The notes beneath the pieces are model-generated. The model worked only from the letters and a program-made list of their open reading frames with translations, did no database searches and had not been told where the DNA came from. Made by a program: the position numbers and the translations under genes. Positions 1 to 8,537 of a DNA stretch of 64,000 nt are shown piece by piece (positions within the stretch are counted from its first letter, which is position 1; every line of letters begins with the position of its first letter). Source of the DNA: Arthrobacter sp. GTDB taxonomy: Bacteria > Actinomycetota > Actinomycetes > Actinomycetales > Micrococcaceae. The stretch is taken from positions 1 to 64,000 of the forward strand of contig JAHFUZ010000014.1 of the NCBI GenBank assembly GCA_023264815.1. The letters run 5' to 3'.

Positions 1-18
1 CACCGAAGGAGCCTGACC

Positions 19-1014
19 ATGCCCCGCCCGTACACCCTGTTCACCGGCCAGTGGGCCGACCTGCCCTTCGAGGAAGTCGCCAAGCTTGCTTCCGGCTGGG
101 GCTACGACGGCCTCGAAATCGCCGTCTCAGGCGACCACCTGGACGCCTGGCGCTGGGACGAACCCGGCTACGTCGAATCCAAACTCGCCGTCCTGGAGAA
201 ATACAACCTCAAGGTCTGGGCCATCTCCAACCACCTCAAGGGCCAGGCCGTCTGCGATGACCCCATCGACTTCCGCCACGAAGCCATCGTCGGGTCCAAG
301 GTCTGGGGCGACGGCGACCCCGAAGGCGTCCGCGCCCGCGCCGCCGAAGAAATGAAACACACCGCACGGCTCGCCAAGGCCCTCGGCGTGGACACCGTGG
401 TCGGGTTCACCGGCTCCTCCATCTGGCAGTACGTCGCCATGTTCCCGCCCGTCCCGGAGAAGGTCATCGAGGCCGGCTACCAGGACTTCGCGGACCGCTG
501 GAACCCCATCCTGGACGTCTTCGACGAATGCGGCGTGAAGTTCGCGCACGAAGTCCACCCGAGCGAGATCGCGTACGACTACTGGACCACCGTCCGCACC
601 CTCGAAGCGATCGGCCACCGGCCCGCGTTCGGGCTGAACTGGGACCCCTCCCACTTCATGTGGCAGGGCATCGACCCCGTCTCGTTCATCTGGGACTTCA
701 AGGACCGGATCTACCACGTGGACTGCAAGGACACCAAGCTCCGCCCCACCGGCCGGAACACCGTCATGGGCTCCCACCTGCCCTGGGGCGACCCCCGCCG
801 CGGCTGGGACTTCGTCTCCGCAGGCCGCGGCGACGTGCCCTGGGAAGCGTCCTTCCGCGCCCTCACCGCCATCGGCTACACCGGCCCCATCTCCATCGAA
901 TGGGAAGACGCCGGCATGGACCGCCTCCACGGCGCCCCCGAAGCCCTCGCCAACCTCAAAAAGTACGACTTCCCGGCATCGAACACGTCCTTCGACGCCG
1001 CCTTCAAGCAGTAG
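19..1014 (+). CDS. Sugar phosphate isomerase/epimerase (xylose-isomerase-like TIM barrel)
   Basis: A 331-residue protein of the AP endonuclease 2/xylose isomerase-like TIM-barrel family, which isomerises or epimerises sugars or inositol-derived keto compounds using a divalent metal. The acidic and histidine motifs expected of the metal site are visible: HEVHPSE near residue 177, NWDPSHF near 210, HVDCKD near 238 and IEWED near 300. The ATG has a strong GAAGGAG site at 5-11. A TGA at 14-16 may be the stop of an upstream gene just outside the window, which would suggest an operon, often with a Gfo/Idh/MocA dehydrogenase. The exact substrate cannot be read from the sequence. Confidence 0.85.
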   Translation: MPRPYTLFTGQWADLPFEEVAKLASGWGYDGLEIAVSGDHLDAWRWDEPGYVESKLAVLEKYNLKVWAISNHLKGQAVCDDPIDFRHEAIVGSKVWGDGDPEGVRARAAEEMKHTARLAKALGVDTVVGFTGSSIWQYVAMFPPVPEKVIEAGYQDFADRWNPILDVFDECGVKFAHEVHPSEIAYDYWTTVRTLEAIGHRPAFGLNWDPSHFMWQGIDPVSFIWDFKDRIYHVDCKDTKLRPTGRNTVMGSHLPWGDPRRGWDFVSAGRGDVPWEASFRALTAIGYTGPISIEWEDAGMDRLHGAPEALANLKKYDFPASNTSFDAAFKQ

Positions 1015-1030
1015 AAATTAGACTGCCTGC

Positions 1031-1576
1031 ATGACCCACACCATCCGCACAGCAACCGCGGACGACGCCGGCCCGCTAGCCGATCTCGCAGCGGTGACCT
1101 TTCCGCTGGCGTGCCCGCCGTCGTCGTCCGCGGAGGATATCGCCGCGCACCTGGCAAACACGCTCAGCGAAAGCCACTTCCGCGGGTACCTTGCCGACCC
1201 GGACATCACCATTATGGTGATCGACGCCGACGGCGACCTCCGGGGCTACAGCCTCCTGGTGAACCGGCCGGCAACGGATCCGGACGTGGCGGGGGCGCTG
1301 ACGATCCGGCCGTCCGTGGAGCTGAGCAAGTGCTACGTCCACCCGGAGCACCACGGGCTGGGGGCAGCCGCAGAACTGATGCATGCCAGCCTCCAGGCCG
1401 CCGCGTCAGCCGGCGGGGCGGGGATCTGGCTCGGCGTCAACAGCCAGAATGCCCGGGCCATCCGGTTCTACGGGAAGTCCGGCTTCCGCACCGTTGGCAG
1501 CAAATCGTTCAGGCTGGGCTCCACCGTGGAACACGACTTCGTGATGGAACGCGCCGTCCCCTCCTCCCCCGCGTAG
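1031..1576 (+). CDS. GNAT family N-acetyltransferase
   Basis: A 181-residue acetyltransferase of the Gcn5-related family, transferring an acetyl group from acetyl-CoA to an amine. Motif A is recognisable as YVHPEHHGLGAAAELM around residues 101-116 (an HxxGLGA version of the Q/RxxGxG/A pyrophosphate loop), and motif B follows as ARAIRFYGKSGFRTVG, the usual NxxAxxFYxxxGF signature. It begins 16 bp after the isomerase gene and probably shares its transcript. The next gene is convergent and ends 1 bp away. The substrate is unknown. Confidence 0.85.
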   Translation: MTHTIRTATADDAGPLADLAAVTFPLACPPSSSAEDIAAHLANTLSESHFRGYLADPDITIMVIDADGDLRGYSLLVNRPATDPDVAGALTIRPSVELSKCYVHPEHHGLGAAAELMHASLQAAASAGGAGIWLGVNSQNARAIRFYGKSGFRTVGSKSFRLGSTVEHDFVMERAVPSSPA

Positions 1577-3724
1577 CTAAGCGCCCGCGCGGCCGCCCAG
1601 GTTTTCGTCCAGGGGCGGACGCGGCTCCTTCAGCAGTTTCAGCTCCGGCGGCAGGCCCTCAATATCCCCTTCCGTCCGCTTGGCGGTGATGGAAATCCTG
1701 GCGTGTCCCAGCCGCACGTTGTCCGCCCGGAAATCGCCCTTGTCCTCGCCCAGGAACGGGGCCAGGTGGACCACGCCGCGGGTAAAGTCCGGGTCAAAGC
1801 GCAGCAGGATGCGGGCCAGCTGGATGGGAGCGGCCGCCGCCCAGGCCTGCGGCGAACATGCTGTCGGGTAGGGCACCGGACCCGAGTATTCGCTCCGGTC
1901 GAAACCGCAGAACAGTTCCGGCAGTTGGCCGTCGAAGTGCGCGGCCGCGTCGAAAAGCCCGCGGGCCACCCGTTTGGCCTCGGCCACGTAGCCGTACCGC
2001 ATGAGGCCGGTGGCCACGAGGGCGGAGTCGTGGGGCCACACCGAACCGTTGTGGTAGCTCACAGGGTTGTAGGCCGCCATGTCCGTGGCGAGCGTCCTGA
2101 TCCCCCAGCCGGAAAACATCTTCGGTGACATCAGGTGTTCCACTACCGACGCTGCCTTGTCCACGTCCACGATGCCCACCCAGAGGCAGTGGCCCATGTT
2201 CGACGTGCACGAATCAACCGGTTTTTTGTCCTTGTCCAGGGCCACCGCGAAGTAGCCCTTCTCCGGCAGCCAGAACTTCTCGTTAAAGGATTTCTTCAGC
2301 GTCGCAGCGCGGTCTGCCCACCGGCGCTCAGTCACGGTGTCCCCCGCCGCACGCGCCAGCAGCGACCGGGCAACATAGGCCGCGTAGACGTAGCCCTGGA
2401 CCTCGCAAAGGGCAATGGGTGCTTCCGCCATCCGGCCGTCCGCGAAATTGATGCCGTCCCAGGAATCCTTCCAGCCCTGGTTCACCAGCCCGTGTGTGTT
2501 GGGACGCAGATATTCAACAAACCCGTCTCCGTCGCGGTCACCGTAGTTTTCGATCCATTCCAGGGCGCGGTCGGCATGCGGCAACAGGGAATCGATGATG
2601 TCATCCGAGAGTCCCCACCGGCTGAGTTCGCCCAGGACGCTGACGAACAGGGGTGTGGCATCTGCCGTCCCGTAGTAGGCGGTGCCGCCCAGCGAAAGGC
2701 CGGCAGTTACGCCGAGACGGACCTCGTGCGGAATGCGGCCGGGCTGCTCCTCGGAATCGTTATCCACCTTGGTGCCCTGGAGGGCCGCCAAGGTCTGGAG
2801 GGTGCCGGCGGCCAGGGTCGAATCTACCAGCAGGGCCATGTAGGAGGAGAGCAGCGAGTCACGGCCGAAGAGTGCCATAAACCAGGGGGCACCGGCCGCC
2901 ACGGCAACACGGTCCGGATGTTCGGCGTCGAAAATCCTCAGCAGTCCCAGGTCCGTCTGGCTGCGCTCCAGCGTTGACTCAATGCTGCTGTCCGCGAGCG
3001 AAAGACGGGGCACATTTTCCTCCCACGCCAGGTGCCGCTGCACCCCCGCACGGTGACGTGGCAACACCGCCTCGGTGAAGGGTGCCTCGGGCGCCTCGCC
3101 ATTGATCAGCGGGACCACAATGACACTGGTGGACCATTTGCCGCGCGCCGGAATGTGTGCCGTAAACCGGAGTGCTTCCGGAGAAATGTCGGCGCCGGCC
3201 GCCCGGATAGCAGTTCCCCGGCGCTGGCCGTTGCGGACGGTGTCAATCAGCAACCGGCCGTCCTTGACGCTGCGGCTCACGTCCGCACCTTTCGGGGGCC
3301 GGCCGCCCTTGACGTCGAAAAGGTCTGCCTGGTCGGCGTCGACCAAGAGCTCAATACTGCAGTCAACCGGTTCGGAGGAGTAGTTCTCCAGGGTGATGTC
3401 GTCCCGCAGGCCCGGACCGATGTGGCGTTCCTGGCGGACAACGAGGGGGCTGTCGAACCGGCCGTCGGGCCATTTGGCACGGCCCACGAAGGTGGCCTCG
3501 TAGGCGTCCGGCCGGTGCGCCACCAGGGATTCACGGAGGGCACCGTTGATGCGGAGGATCCAGCGGGACACCACCCGGGTGTCCTGGTAGAAGGCGCCGT
3601 TTGTTCCGCCGTCGGAATTGATGTCACCGCTGGGGCCGGAGATGCAGAAGGACGATCCCTCCACCAGGGTTACGGCGTCCGATCCACCAATATCGGCCTC
3701 CGTGTCGGCGTTCCATGCGGTCAT
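1577..3724 (-). CDS. Amylo-alpha-1,6-glucosidase / glycogen-debranching-type protein
   Basis: A 715-residue member of the bacterial/archaeal glycogen debranching family, predicted to hydrolyse alpha-1,6 branches in glycogen or related alpha-glucans. The N-terminal beta-rich domain (about 20-215, with GAFYQDTRVVSRW) matches the debranching-enzyme N-terminal region. The (alpha/alpha)6 catalytic domain carries WFMALFGRDSLLSSY and NQGWKDSWDG, typical GH133-like motifs. The frame stays open to 4081, but the ATG at 3724 has a clean GGAGGG site 7 bases upstream and gives a normal N-terminus. It lies 16 bp downstream of the glycosyltransferase gene on the same strand, so the two are probably co-transcribed in alpha-glucan or compatible-solute metabolism. 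Confidence 0.85.
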   Translation of the reverse strand: MTAWNADTEADIGGSDAVTLVEGSSFCISGPSGDINSDGGTNGAFYQDTRVVSRWILRINGALRESLVAHRPDAYEATFVGRAKWPDGRFDSPLVVRQERHIGPGLRDDITLENYSSEPVDCSIELLVDADQADLFDVKGGRPPKGADVSRSVKDGRLLIDTVRNGQRRGTAIRAAGADISPEALRFTAHIPARGKWSTSVIVVPLINGEAPEAPFTEAVLPRHRAGVQRHLAWEENVPRLSLADSSIESTLERSQTDLGLLRIFDAEHPDRVAVAAGAPWFMALFGRDSLLSSYMALLVDSTLAAGTLQTLAALQGTKVDNDSEEQPGRIPHEVRLGVTAGLSLGGTAYYGTADATPLFVSVLGELSRWGLSDDIIDSLLPHADRALEWIENYGDRDGDGFVEYLRPNTHGLVNQGWKDSWDGINFADGRMAEAPIALCEVQGYVYAAYVARSLLARAAGDTVTERRWADRAATLKKSFNEKFWLPEKGYFAVALDKDKKPVDSCTSNMGHCLWVGIVDVDKAASVVEHLMSPKMFSGWGIRTLATDMAAYNPVSYHNGSVWPHDSALVATGLMRYGYVAEAKRVARGLFDAAAHFDGQLPELFCGFDRSEYSGPVPYPTACSPQAWAAAAPIQLARILLRFDPDFTRGVVHLAPFLGEDKGDFRADNVRLGHARISITAKRTEGDIEGLPPELKLLKEPRPPLDENLGGRAGA

Positions 3725-3740
3725 GGCTGCCCTCCTTGCC

Positions 3741-4859
3741 TCATTGCCGCCGGGTGGCCAGGGAATCCGCTCCCCGGGCCTGGATAACTGTCCCCCGTTC
3801 CCGATTCTGCTGCACTGGGGCAGGGTCAGGAAGCCCCGCAGCCTGACTGTTTTCCACGAGCCTGGCGTAGAGGTCCAGATGGTTGCCCACCATCCGTTCA
3901 GTGCTGAACAGCTTGAGCGCGCGTTCCCGGCAATGGGACCTGTCCAGGGATGCTGCGAGGGGCAGGAAGCGGTGCAGCTGGTCCGTCGGCGCCAGGTATC
4001 CGGTCTTGCCGTCATCGACGATTTCGGGGGCGGCGCCGATGGGCGTTCCCACCACGGGAGTGCCTGTGGACAGGGATTCAATCATCACCAGTCCAAAGGG
4101 TTCGGACCATTGGATGGGGTTGAGGAACGCCATCGCCTCACCCATCAGCCGGTACTTCTCATCGTCCGCCAGCTCGCCCACGAACTCCTCGTTGGATCCC
4201 AGCAGGGGCTCGACTGCGGAGCGGAAGTACTCAACCTCCTCAGGTTCCCGCATCTTCGCTGCGATCCGCAGCGGAATGCCTGCCCTCCGCGCGATGTGGA
4301 TGGCCTCAACCACGCCCTTGTCAGGGCACATCCTGCCGACGAAGCAGGCGTAGCCGCCCTGCCCCGAGCCGACCGGAACGGCAGCAACATCCATCCCATG
4401 ATGGATCACCCGGGTCACCGGGACATCGGGCACCCCGGAGGCCTGGTCCCGTGAGATGGCGATGATGGCCGTGTCGGCCGCCATGGCGCGGTACAGATCG
4501 GCCGACGCCGGCATGAGGGGCCCGTGGATGGTGGTCACCACGGGGGCGCGGTGCTTCCGGCGTCCCACCAGCGGCCCCGCCAGGGTGTGGTCGTGGATGA
4601 TGTCAACGTCGTGCAGGCCTTCATAGGCCCTGATGACATGGCTGAGTTCCGAGAGTGAAAAGCCGAGCTGGCCCGGCTCGGCCGGCCGCATCCCCCGCAC
4701 AAGCTGCACCGGGCACGTGCTGTCTGACGCTGCCGCCAGCAGGACGTCATGTCCAGCCGCAACGAAACCCCGGGCCAGGGAGTCGATGACCCTCTCGATG
4801 CCCCCGTACCCCGCCGGAGGAATGGGAATCCATGGCGCAGCAACAAGTCCAATCCGCAT
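3741..4859 (-). CDS. Glycosyltransferase family 4
   Basis: A 372-residue GT-B fold glycosyltransferase. The N-terminus MRIGLVAAPWIPIPP followed by GYGGIERVI is the acceptor-domain glycine-rich loop typical of GT4. The donor domain shows FVGRMCPDKG and EPFGLVMIESLSTGTPVVG, with the EX7E-type donor-binding motif. An upstream ATG at 4886 would add nine residues, but the ATG at 4859 follows GGAGGAAAC directly and is preferred. It precedes the debranching enzyme gene by 16 bp, suggesting work on a glucan or surface glycoconjugate. Donor and acceptor cannot be assigned. Confidence 0.85.
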   Translation of the reverse strand: MRIGLVAAPWIPIPPAGYGGIERVIDSLARGFVAAGHDVLLAAASDSTCPVQLVRGMRPAEPGQLGFSLSELSHVIRAYEGLHDVDIIHDHTLAGPLVGRRKHRAPVVTTIHGPLMPASADLYRAMAADTAIIAISRDQASGVPDVPVTRVIHHGMDVAAVPVGSGQGGYACFVGRMCPDKGVVEAIHIARRAGIPLRIAAKMREPEEVEYFRSAVEPLLGSNEEFVGELADDEKYRLMGEAMAFLNPIQWSEPFGLVMIESLSTGTPVVGTPIGAAPEIVDDGKTGYLAPTDQLHRFLPLAASLDRSHCRERALKLFSTERMVGNHLDLYARLVENSQAAGLPDPAPVQQNRERGTVIQARGADSLATRRQ

Positions 4860-5044
4860 GTTTCCTCCGGGAGGATCACATGCCATGCCCCCAGTACCTG
4901 GCGATTTGTGGTGTTCGAAGAAGGCCTCTGCTTAACCCGTCGTTCCGACTATCACCCCGGAAGGGCCATCATTTCAAGCCCCAGTGTGACAAATCTGACA
5001 CTCCTTCCCGGAATGGCCCTGAACCTGAAGCTGTTGTGGCAAGC

Positions 5045-5746
5045 ATGAAGATTGAGATCTGGTCAGACGTCGCTTGTCCCTGGTGCTACATCGGCAAGCG
5101 GCGGTTCGAAGCTGCCCTCGCTGAATTCCCGCACCGCGATTCCGTGGACGTGACGTGGCGCAGCTACCAGCTTGATCCGAGCCTCCCGGAGCACTACGAC
5201 GGCTCCGAGCTTGAGTATCTCAGCCGGATCAAAGGCATGGGCCAGGAGCAGGTGGCCCAGATGTTCGAGCACGTCACCGAGCAGGCCAGGGGTGAAGGGC
5301 TCAACTACGCCTTCGACCGGGTGGTGGTGGCGAACAGCTTCACAGCCCACCGCCTGATCCACCTTGCCGCTGCCCACGGCAAGCAGGACGCCGCGAAGGA
5401 ACGCCTCCTCAGCGACCACTTCGAGCACGGCAAGGACATCGGCAGCCAGGAGTACCTCACGGAACTCGGACTGGCCCTGGGCATCAATGCCGGCGAGGTG
5501 GCTGACCTGTTCACCACGGACAAATTCGCTGATGATGTCCGCTTCGACTTCGAGGAAGCGCGCGCCCTGGGGATCACCGGCGTGCCGTTCTTTGTGATCG
5601 ACCGCAAGTACGGCCTCTCCGGCGCGCAGCCGGCCGCAACGTTCACCGCGGCCCTCACCCAGGCCTGGCAGGAGTCCAACCCGCTGGTCCTGGTCAACGC
5701 CGCAGAGGGCGGCGAAGCATGCGGCCCGGACGGCTGCGCTGTCTAA
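5045..5746 (+). CDS. DsbA family oxidoreductase, FrnE-like
   Basis: A 233-residue cytoplasmic thioredoxin-fold protein of the FrnE/polyketide-biosynthesis DsbA subfamily. The redox motif CPWC is at residues 11-14, directly after strand 1 (IEIWSDVA). The long helical insertion and the cis-Pro loop GVPFFVI near 180 are present, and the protein ends with a second cysteine pair, CGPDGC, as in several FrnE proteins. There is no signal peptide, so it acts in the cytosol. The upstream open frame to 4832 is ignored because homologues begin at MKIEIWSD. A TetR gene follows after 37 bp and may regulate it. Confidence 0.85.
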   Translation: MKIEIWSDVACPWCYIGKRRFEAALAEFPHRDSVDVTWRSYQLDPSLPEHYDGSELEYLSRIKGMGQEQVAQMFEHVTEQARGEGLNYAFDRVVVANSFTAHRLIHLAAAHGKQDAAKERLLSDHFEHGKDIGSQEYLTELGLALGINAGEVADLFTTDKFADDVRFDFEEARALGITGVPFFVIDRKYGLSGAQPAATFTAALTQAWQESNPLVLVNAAEGGEACGPDGCAV

Positions 5747-5754
5747 CCCGCGTT

Positions 5755-5780
5755 TTACTGACACATCGCGGTAAAGTGTC
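5755..5780 (+). promoter_or_regulatory. Possible TetR operator/promoter before the TetR gene
   Basis: The spacer between the FrnE-like gene and the TetR start holds two interleaved inverted repeats: TTTAC...GTAAA and GACAC...GTGTC, ending three bases before the ATG. Such a site over the start region is typical of TetR autoregulation. This is inferred from symmetry only. Confidence 0.35.
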
Positions 5781-5783
5781 TGC

Positions 5784-6413
5784 ATGCCCAGGATTTCGGC
5801 GGCCACGAACGCCGCACAACGTGTCGAAACGCAGCGCCGGATCCTGACGGCCTTCGGTGAGCTCCTCTTCACCCACGGCCTGCCGGGGCTGACCATGACG
5901 GACGTCGCGCGCCACGCGGGCGTGGGACGCACGGCCGTCTACAACTATTACGCGGACATCGAAGAGCTGCTCATCTCCTACGCTTTGGATGAGACCGAGC
6001 GGTTCCTCGCTGAACTGCGGGAGTCACTGGCTGCCCTGGACAACCCGGTGGAACGCCTGGCCCTGTACGTGCGCACCCAGGTGGAGGACCTCAGCCGCCG
6101 CCACCTCCCGCCGGGTCCTGCCATGGCTGCGGTGCTCTCGCCGTCGTCCTTTGCCAAACTCGCCGACCATGTGGGCGAGCTGAACGTGATGCTGCAGGGC
6201 ATCCTCCGCGACGGCATGGCGCAGGGCTACCTGCCGGAGGCCGACATTGCCCAGCAGGCGCAGCTGATCCACGGCACGCTGTCCTCCAGCGCCGCCCGCG
6301 GCAGCAATGAGCCTGCGGAACTGGAGGCCCGAATCGCCCGTACGGTGCGGTTTATCCAGCTGGGCGCCGGGGCACGGTTCGACGACGCCGGCGCGCCCCT
6401 GCGCGTCAGCTAA
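5784..6413 (+). CDS. TetR/AcrR family transcriptional regulator
   Basis: A 209-residue one-component regulator. The N-terminal helix-turn-helix (about residues 16-60) includes LTMTDVARHAGVGRTAVYNYY, a textbook TetR recognition helix. The C-terminal helical ligand domain is divergent, so the ligand is unknown. It lies 37 bp downstream of the FrnE-like oxidoreductase and probably controls it or itself. Its 3' end overlaps the convergent LytR_C gene by 4 bp. Confidence 0.88.
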   Translation: MPRISAATNAAQRVETQRRILTAFGELLFTHGLPGLTMTDVARHAGVGRTAVYNYYADIEELLISYALDETERFLAELRESLAALDNPVERLALYVRTQVEDLSRRHLPPGPAMAAVLSPSSFAKLADHVGELNVMLQGILRDGMAQGYLPEADIAQQAQLIHGTLSSSAARGSNEPAELEARIARTVRFIQLGAGARFDDAGAPLRVS

Positions 6414-7081
6414 GGCGTGGGAGCGGCGGAGGGAATGACGGGCCACTTCGCGTCGTCGGCGATCCGGCGGCTCTCCCGCGGGCAGCTGAGAGTCCCGGGA
6501 GTCTGGTCCACCCGGTCCGGCGCCACGAGCTCTTTGTAGTCGCCGGCCAGGATAAGGTCCACACTGGCGTCGGTCCGGCCGTCCTGGAAGTAGTCCGAGC
6601 CGGGGACGTTCCGCTGGACAGTGAACGCGGCCGCCTGCCCTGCCGCGCCGGACACCACGGCGGCCACCCCGCGGTAGCCTGCCTCCGTGTTGGCCACGGC
6701 CCCCACCACAAACTTCCGGCCCAGCATTTCGTCCGCCACCGAGCGCGCCAGCCCGGGCCTGCTGGTGGAGTTGAGGACGTTGAGGTTGATCTGCTCGGGC
6801 GGGGCGTAGTCAAAAACAGCCGTGGGGCAGACGCTCCGCGGCTCTTCGCTGCCCGCCGTCGTCGGAAGCTTCAGGTGCCCGTTGATGATGGCGAGCGCAG
6901 TGATAATGGCGCCGGCAATGAGGCCCAGCAGCAGGACCAGCACCACGCCGTGGATGACCCTGCGCCGAAGGCGCACCGGATCGTCACGGTCGCCGGCCGC
7001 TTCAAAAGTGGCCCGCAGCTCGGGTCCGGTGATAACGCGGTGGCCGTGCAGGACGTTGCTGTCCTGTGTCTTCCTAGCCAT
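6410..7081 (-). CDS. LytR C-terminal domain membrane protein
   Basis: A 223-residue protein with a cytoplasmic N-terminus (about 1-40), one transmembrane helix (HGVVLVLLLGLIAGAIITAL, about 44-63) and an extracellular LytR_C domain. That domain shows the family features: INLNVLNSTSRPGLARSVADEML followed by a beta-rich half ending in DLILAGDY. Such stand-alone LytR_C proteins occur next to LytR-CpsA-Psr type cell-wall proteins in actinobacteria. Their role is presumed to be in cell-wall polymer attachment but is not established. The start overlaps the upstream gene's stop by 8 bp, indicating coupling. Confidence 0.8.
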   Translation of the reverse strand: MARKTQDSNVLHGHRVITGPELRATFEAAGDRDDPVRLRRRVIHGVVLVLLLGLIAGAIITALAIINGHLKLPTTAGSEEPRSVCPTAVFDYAPPEQINLNVLNSTSRPGLARSVADEMLGRKFVVGAVANTEAGYRGVAAVVSGAAGQAAAFTVQRNVPGSDYFQDGRTDASVDLILAGDYKELVAPDRVDQTPGTLSCPRESRRIADDAKWPVIPSAAPTP

Positions 7082-7373
7082 CTATGACCAGCACACGCGC
7101 ATGGATGGCGGTCCGCTGGTGCAGCGCGGTCCGGACGGCACGGTGCAGGCCGTCCTCCAGGTACAGGGTGCCCTGGTACTGCACCACGTGGGGGAAAAGA
7201 TCACCAAAAAACGTGGAGTCCTCGGCCAGGAGCGCCTCCAGGTCGAGGGTCCGCTTGGTGGTCACCAGTTCGTCCAGGCGCACGGGGCGCGGCGGCAGGG
7301 ACGCCCACTGTTTGGGCGTGTTGAAACCATGGTCGGGATACGGGCGTCCCTCGCCCACAGCTTTGAAGATCAC
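7074..7373 (-). CDS. Conserved small actinobacterial protein with a DGLHR motif
   Basis: A 99-residue soluble protein beginning MIFKAVGEGRPYP. It has a PxRPVRLDELVTTK segment followed by LYLEDGLHRAVRTAL, reminiscent of ParB/Srx-like nucleotide-binding motifs (DGxHR), and ends in ARVLVIDG. Similar actinobacterial proteins are sometimes labelled toxin-antitoxin components; nothing here shows that function. It overlaps the following LytR_C gene by 8 bp, so the two form a tight two-gene operon. Function unknown. Confidence 0.7.
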   Translation of the reverse strand: MIFKAVGEGRPYPDHGFNTPKQWASLPPRPVRLDELVTTKRTLDLEALLAEDSTFFGDLFPHVVQYQGTLYLEDGLHRAVRTALHQRTAIHARVLVIDG

Positions 7374-7522
7374 CCTGCCACACTAGGCATTGCGGCGGCC
7401 TATGAGAAGTGTCCGGCCCGCGGCAGTCCAAGGTTGTAGCCAAATGGTGACCATCTGTCACACACTGCCGGTTTCGGGCCGCTGGCGCGGAAATGCAGCC
7501 TCCCGGCTGACACAATGGAGCC

Positions 7523-8452
7523 ATGACTGCACCCGAATCCTCCGCCAGTTCCACGCCCGGCGTCCGTTTGCCGTCCACCCCGCCGTTGGCCCTCCTGCTC
7601 GATGTTGACGGCCCCGTGGCCAGCCCGGTAACCCGCGACGTGCAGCCGGGCATCATTGCTGACATGGTGGCGCTCGCCAGCGCCGGCATTCCCGTCATTT
7701 TCAACACGGGCCGGTCCGATGCATTCATCCGGGAACAGGTGATGGAGCCCATGATCGCCGCTGGCATGCCGGCCGGAACCGTCATCCACGCCATCTGCGA
7801 AAAGGGTGCGGTGTGGTTCAGCTACACCGCCGCCGGCCCTGGTCCCATCCACGTTGACCATGAACTGGCCGTGCCCAAGGCCTACGGCGATGACGTCCGC
7901 CGGCTCGTGGCAGAGGACTACGCGGCCCATATGTTCTTCGACGAGACCAAGCGCGCCATGGTGTCCGTGGAGCAGCACATCGAGGTGCCCTCCGCCGATT
8001 ATCTCGCCGAGCAGAAGCTTTTCGATTCCGACGCCATGGAGCTCATGGCCCGCCACGGCCTGGGTGTGGTCCGGCTGGACCACCACGCACCGGCCTCCGA
8101 CGACGCCGTGGACTACCGCGTTGACCCCACCATCATTTCCACGGATATTGAGTCGGTCCGGCTGGGCAAGGACCTCGGTGCCAGCCGCGCCGTGGAGCTG
8201 CTGGCCGCCCAGGGCATCACGCCGCAGGCGTGGCGCACCGTGGGAGACTCCCGCACCGACTACGCCATGGCGGACTGGCTGCACTACAACGACCATCCCG
8301 TAAAGCACGTTGATGTCCGCCCGGCTGACGGCGTTCCGGTCAAGCCCTATGACGTGCTCACCGCCAGGGACCTGGGGCTGGGCGACGACGTCATCCACGA
8401 TGCCGCCGGCGGGGCTTTCCTGCGCAGCTGGCGGGAGGCCGTGGCAGGCTAA
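7523..8452 (+). CDS. HAD-superfamily hydrolase (sugar-phosphatase-like)
   Basis: A 309-residue haloacid-dehalogenase-type phosphatase. Motif I is present as LLLDVDGPV (DxDG, nucleophile Asp near residue 28), motif II as IFNTGRS, and motif IV as VGDSRTDYAMADWL near 250. The layout with a C2 cap resembles Cof-type and trehalose- or mannosyl-3-phosphoglycerate phosphatases. The Stealth gene 85 bp downstream on the same strand suggests a link to sugar-phosphate polymer metabolism, but the substrate is not determined. Confidence 0.8.
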   Translation: MTAPESSASSTPGVRLPSTPPLALLLDVDGPVASPVTRDVQPGIIADMVALASAGIPVIFNTGRSDAFIREQVMEPMIAAGMPAGTVIHAICEKGAVWFSYTAAGPGPIHVDHELAVPKAYGDDVRRLVAEDYAAHMFFDETKRAMVSVEQHIEVPSADYLAEQKLFDSDAMELMARHGLGVVRLDHHAPASDDAVDYRVDPTIISTDIESVRLGKDLGASRAVELLAAQGITPQAWRTVGDSRTDYAMADWLHYNDHPVKHVDVRPADGVPVKPYDVLTARDLGLGDDVIHDAAGGAFLRSWREAVAG

Positions 8453-8537
8453 TTCCCCTGCCGCCGCCGGGCCATTTTGGGCGCCGCGCTATCATTCAGA
8501 TAAGAACGCTTACTATTTAGCCGCGACGGAGACAACC

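Noticed and set aside
127..930. 267-residue antisense frame in the first gene
   Set aside because: Shadow of the sugar phosphate isomerase; no motif or ribosome site.
8310..8537. N-terminal extension of the Stealth gene from ATG 8310
   Set aside because: It overlaps the HAD gene by more than 140 bp out of frame, and the extension has no homology-like character.
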